In this document: positions 5,637 to 6,631 of the stretch, piece by piece
Layout: each line of letters begins with the position of its first letter
Position numbering within the stretch: the stretch's first letter is position 1
NCBI GenBank assembly: GCA_030613345.1
Contig: JAUWMD010000147.1
Span: forward strand, 1 to 6,631
Direction of reading: 5' to 3'
Source: Candidatus Krumholzibacteriota bacterium
GTDB lineage: Bacteria; Krumholzibacteriota; Krumholzibacteriia; Krumholzibacteriales; Krumholzibacteriaceae
DNA: 6,631 bases
Program-made: the position numbers and the translations under genes
Notes under the pieces: model-generated
Database searches by the model: none
Seen by the model: the letters and a program-made list of their open reading frames with translations, nothing else
Told to the model about the DNA's origin: nothing

Positions 5637-5662
5637 CTTTCCCGCCATTCTCAGCGGAAAAA
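5637..5662 (-). promoter_or_regulatory. Hairpin abutting the ribosome binding site of the large exported protein
   Basis: Bases 5637-5645 (ctttcccgc) can pair with 5654-5662 (gcggaaaaa) in the minus-strand RNA: nine pairs, two of them G-U, around the 8-base loop 5646-5653. The 3' arm ends at the first base of the GGGAGG Shine-Dalgarno (5637-5632). The in-frame ATG at 5648 falls in the loop, which further favours the start at 5624. A TAGAAT -10-like hexamer (complement of 5685-5680) lies just upstream but lacks a good -35 box. The remaining gap (5663-5732) holds no clear terminator for the rubrerythrin gene. Confidence 0.3.
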
Positions 5663-5732
5663 CACCTTCTGTCCAGCATATTCTAAAGGGTGGTACTGCA
5701 GCCCCTGTAATTGCGAACGGTAAGATCCCTGT

Positions 5733-6233
5733 CTACTTTACCTCAAAGAACTTATCCTTCGGGACATTGCAGACGGGGCACTTGTCGGGGGGCTCACCTT
5801 CAAAGGTGTTGCCACATACGGGGCATACGTGAATAGGCGTACCGGGCAGATCTCCCCCACCCTTGACCGCCTCGAGGGCCTTCTCGTAGAGGCCGTGATG
5901 GACCTCTTCGACGGCAAGCGCGAAACGGAACGACCTCAAGGCTGCATCGTTGCCCTCGGCCTCGGCTTCCTCGACGAACTTCGGGTACATCTCCCTGAAC
6001 TCGTACCCCTCGCCCTCGACTGCGTCGACGAGATTCGAGGCAGTATCGCCTACACCGCCAAGAACCTTGAAATGGGCATGGGCATGGATCGTCTCGGCCT
6101 CGGCAGCGGCGCGGAAGAGCTTCGCTACCTGCGGGTATCCATCAGTGTCGGCTTTCTTTGCGAACGCGAGGTACTTGCGGTTCGCCTGGCTCTCGCCTGC
6201 GAATGCGGCCTCCAGGTTTTCTTTCGATGACAT
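5733..6233 (-). CDS. rbr: Rubrerythrin (diiron peroxidase with C-terminal rubredoxin domain)
   Basis: The 166-residue protein has the two-domain layout of classical rubrerythrins. The N-terminal ferritin-like four-helix domain (about 1-125) carries the diiron ligand motifs: E14 in AGESQANRKY, the ExxH pair E47/H50 in AEAETIHAHAH, a Glu cluster at 88-93 before GNDAALRSFRF, and a second ExxH pair, E109/H112. The C-terminal rubredoxin-like domain has two CxxC knuckles (C137/C140 and C152/C155) for one iron. The enzyme reduces hydrogen peroxide in the cytoplasm using electrons from NAD(P)H through rubredoxin-type carriers, mainly in anaerobes and microaerophiles. All key residues are present and the length is normal for this short subtype. 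AAGGA lies 8 nt before ATG. The 125-base gap to the upstream gene (6234-6358) shows no clear promoter, peroxide-repressor box or terminator. Confidence 0.96.
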   Translation of the reverse strand: MSSKENLEAAFAGESQANRKYLAFAKKADTDGYPQVAKLFRAAAEAETIHAHAHFKVLGGVGDTASNLVDAVEGEGYEFREMYPKFVEEAEAEGNDAALRSFRFALAVEEVHHGLYEKALEAVKGGGDLPGTPIHVCPVCGNTFEGEPPDKCPVCNVPKDKFFEVK

Positions 6234-6358
6234 AGTCGTTATCCTTTCTTTACCTGCCGATACTACTCGTCACGGGAGAGACTCCTGCAGGGACGATGAA
6301 ACGGACGATCATCGCACAGGCCGGCATAAGGATTTCCCGGGACTTGCGGCCGGAGACT

Positions 6359-6631
6359 CTACTGCCCTCTAGCGGGAAGGCTGTCGAGCAGCTGGGCGAC
6401 GATATCCGCAACCCTCTTCTGCCACAGGCCGTCCACCGCACGCTTGTATACCTCGGTCTGCGCAGTGCCGTACCAGACGACCTGCCCTTTCGACGCGTCG
6501 TAGATAAACAGCATGAGGGTCCCCTCCTCCCACTTCGACTTATCACTTCCACCCTCGGGAAGAGCGGCATGATAGTCGGGGTGGTAGACGCCGTCGAAGT
6601 TCTCTTCGATATATTTCTTGTCGATCTTCTG
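6359..6631 (-). CDS. C-terminal fragment of a probable DUF4136 protein (5' end outside window)
   Basis: The frame is open from the window edge and gives 90 residues before TAG at 6361-6359. The fragment contains WEEGTLMLFIYDASKGQVVWYGTAQ (cited in parts: GTLMLFIYDA, then VVWYGTA) followed by a helix, RVADIVAQLLDSLPAR. A 'GTL-hydrophobic-D, vWxG, then C-terminal amphipathic helix ending in LP' arrangement is the usual end of DUF4136 domains. The lipoprotein at 2013-2687 has the equivalent GTIIIDMADV and IEVIWTSG. If complete, it would probably carry an N-terminal lipoprotein signal beyond the window. The substrate and role are unknown. The family call is moderate because only the last third of the protein is visible. 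Confidence 0.6.
   Translation of the reverse strand, partial: QKIDKKYIEENFDGVYHPDYHAALPEGGSDKSKWEEGTLMLFIYDASKGQVVWYGTAQTEVYKRAVDGLWQKRVADIVAQLLDSLPARGQ

Noticed and set aside
5625..5648. Upstream ATG at 5648 as the start of the large protein
   Set aside because: It has no good ribosome site and falls in a hairpin loop. The ATG at 5624 has GGGAGG at 7 nt and yields a standard signal peptide.
6234..6358. Promoter or peroxide-repressor (PerR-like) site before rubrerythrin
   Set aside because: No hexamer pair with suitable spacing and no AT-rich palindrome was found in this gap, only a weak CCGGC/GCCGG pairing without a T tract.
6250..6570. Minus-strand open frame of 106 codons
   Set aside because: It overlaps the DUF4136-like fragment in another frame, is rich in Arg and Ser, and has no ribosome site or family resemblance.

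Overview
All recognisable genes in this window lie on the minus strand. They form a run of cell-envelope genes plus one cytoplasmic oxidative-stress gene. Signal peptides, a lipobox, two outer-membrane beta-barrels and a Spy/CpxP-like periplasmic protein point to a diderm (Gram-negative) bacterium. The two-domain rubrerythrin suggests an anaerobic or microaerophilic lifestyle. By eye the DNA is moderately GC-rich, with frequent AGG, AGA and ATA codons. The mix of protein types would suit an uncultured environmental lineage (FCB-like or deltaproteobacterial-like), but no marker gene here fixes the taxonomy.

Layout in transcription order, from high to low coordinates. (1) 6631-6359 is the C-terminal part of a protein resembling the end of a DUF4136 domain; it is cut by the window edge. 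(2) 6233-5733 is a complete rubrerythrin. (3) 5624-3312 is a 770-residue exported protein with three tandem beta modules, an alanine-rich linker, a Tyr/Gly/Trp-rich segment, an Arg-His-Gly-Tyr stretch and a basic, repetitive C-terminus. (4) 3203-722 is a four-gene unit: a Spy/CpxP-like helical periplasmic protein, a DUF4136 lipoprotein, and two small outer-membrane beta-barrels. It has a plausible sigma70-type promoter at 3288-3259, gaps of 54, 37 and 18 nt, and a strong intrinsic terminator at 694-659. (5) 585-1 is the N-terminal 195 residues of an AI-2E-family (PerM-like) membrane protein, cut by the window edge. Its leader contains a two-part inverted repeat that overlaps its Shine-Dalgarno sequence.

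The four-gene unit is the best candidate for an under-described system: a periplasmic chaperone-like protein, a lipoprotein and two barrels under one promoter and one terminator, next to a large secreted protein. A direct sequence link joins the two neighbourhoods. The lipoprotein and the large protein share the ten-residue pattern GY-x-PGYT-x-SY, and the 30 bases encoding it match at 23 positions. No mobile element, CRISPR array, tRNA or rRNA is visible, and no stretch over 300 bases lacks a gene.
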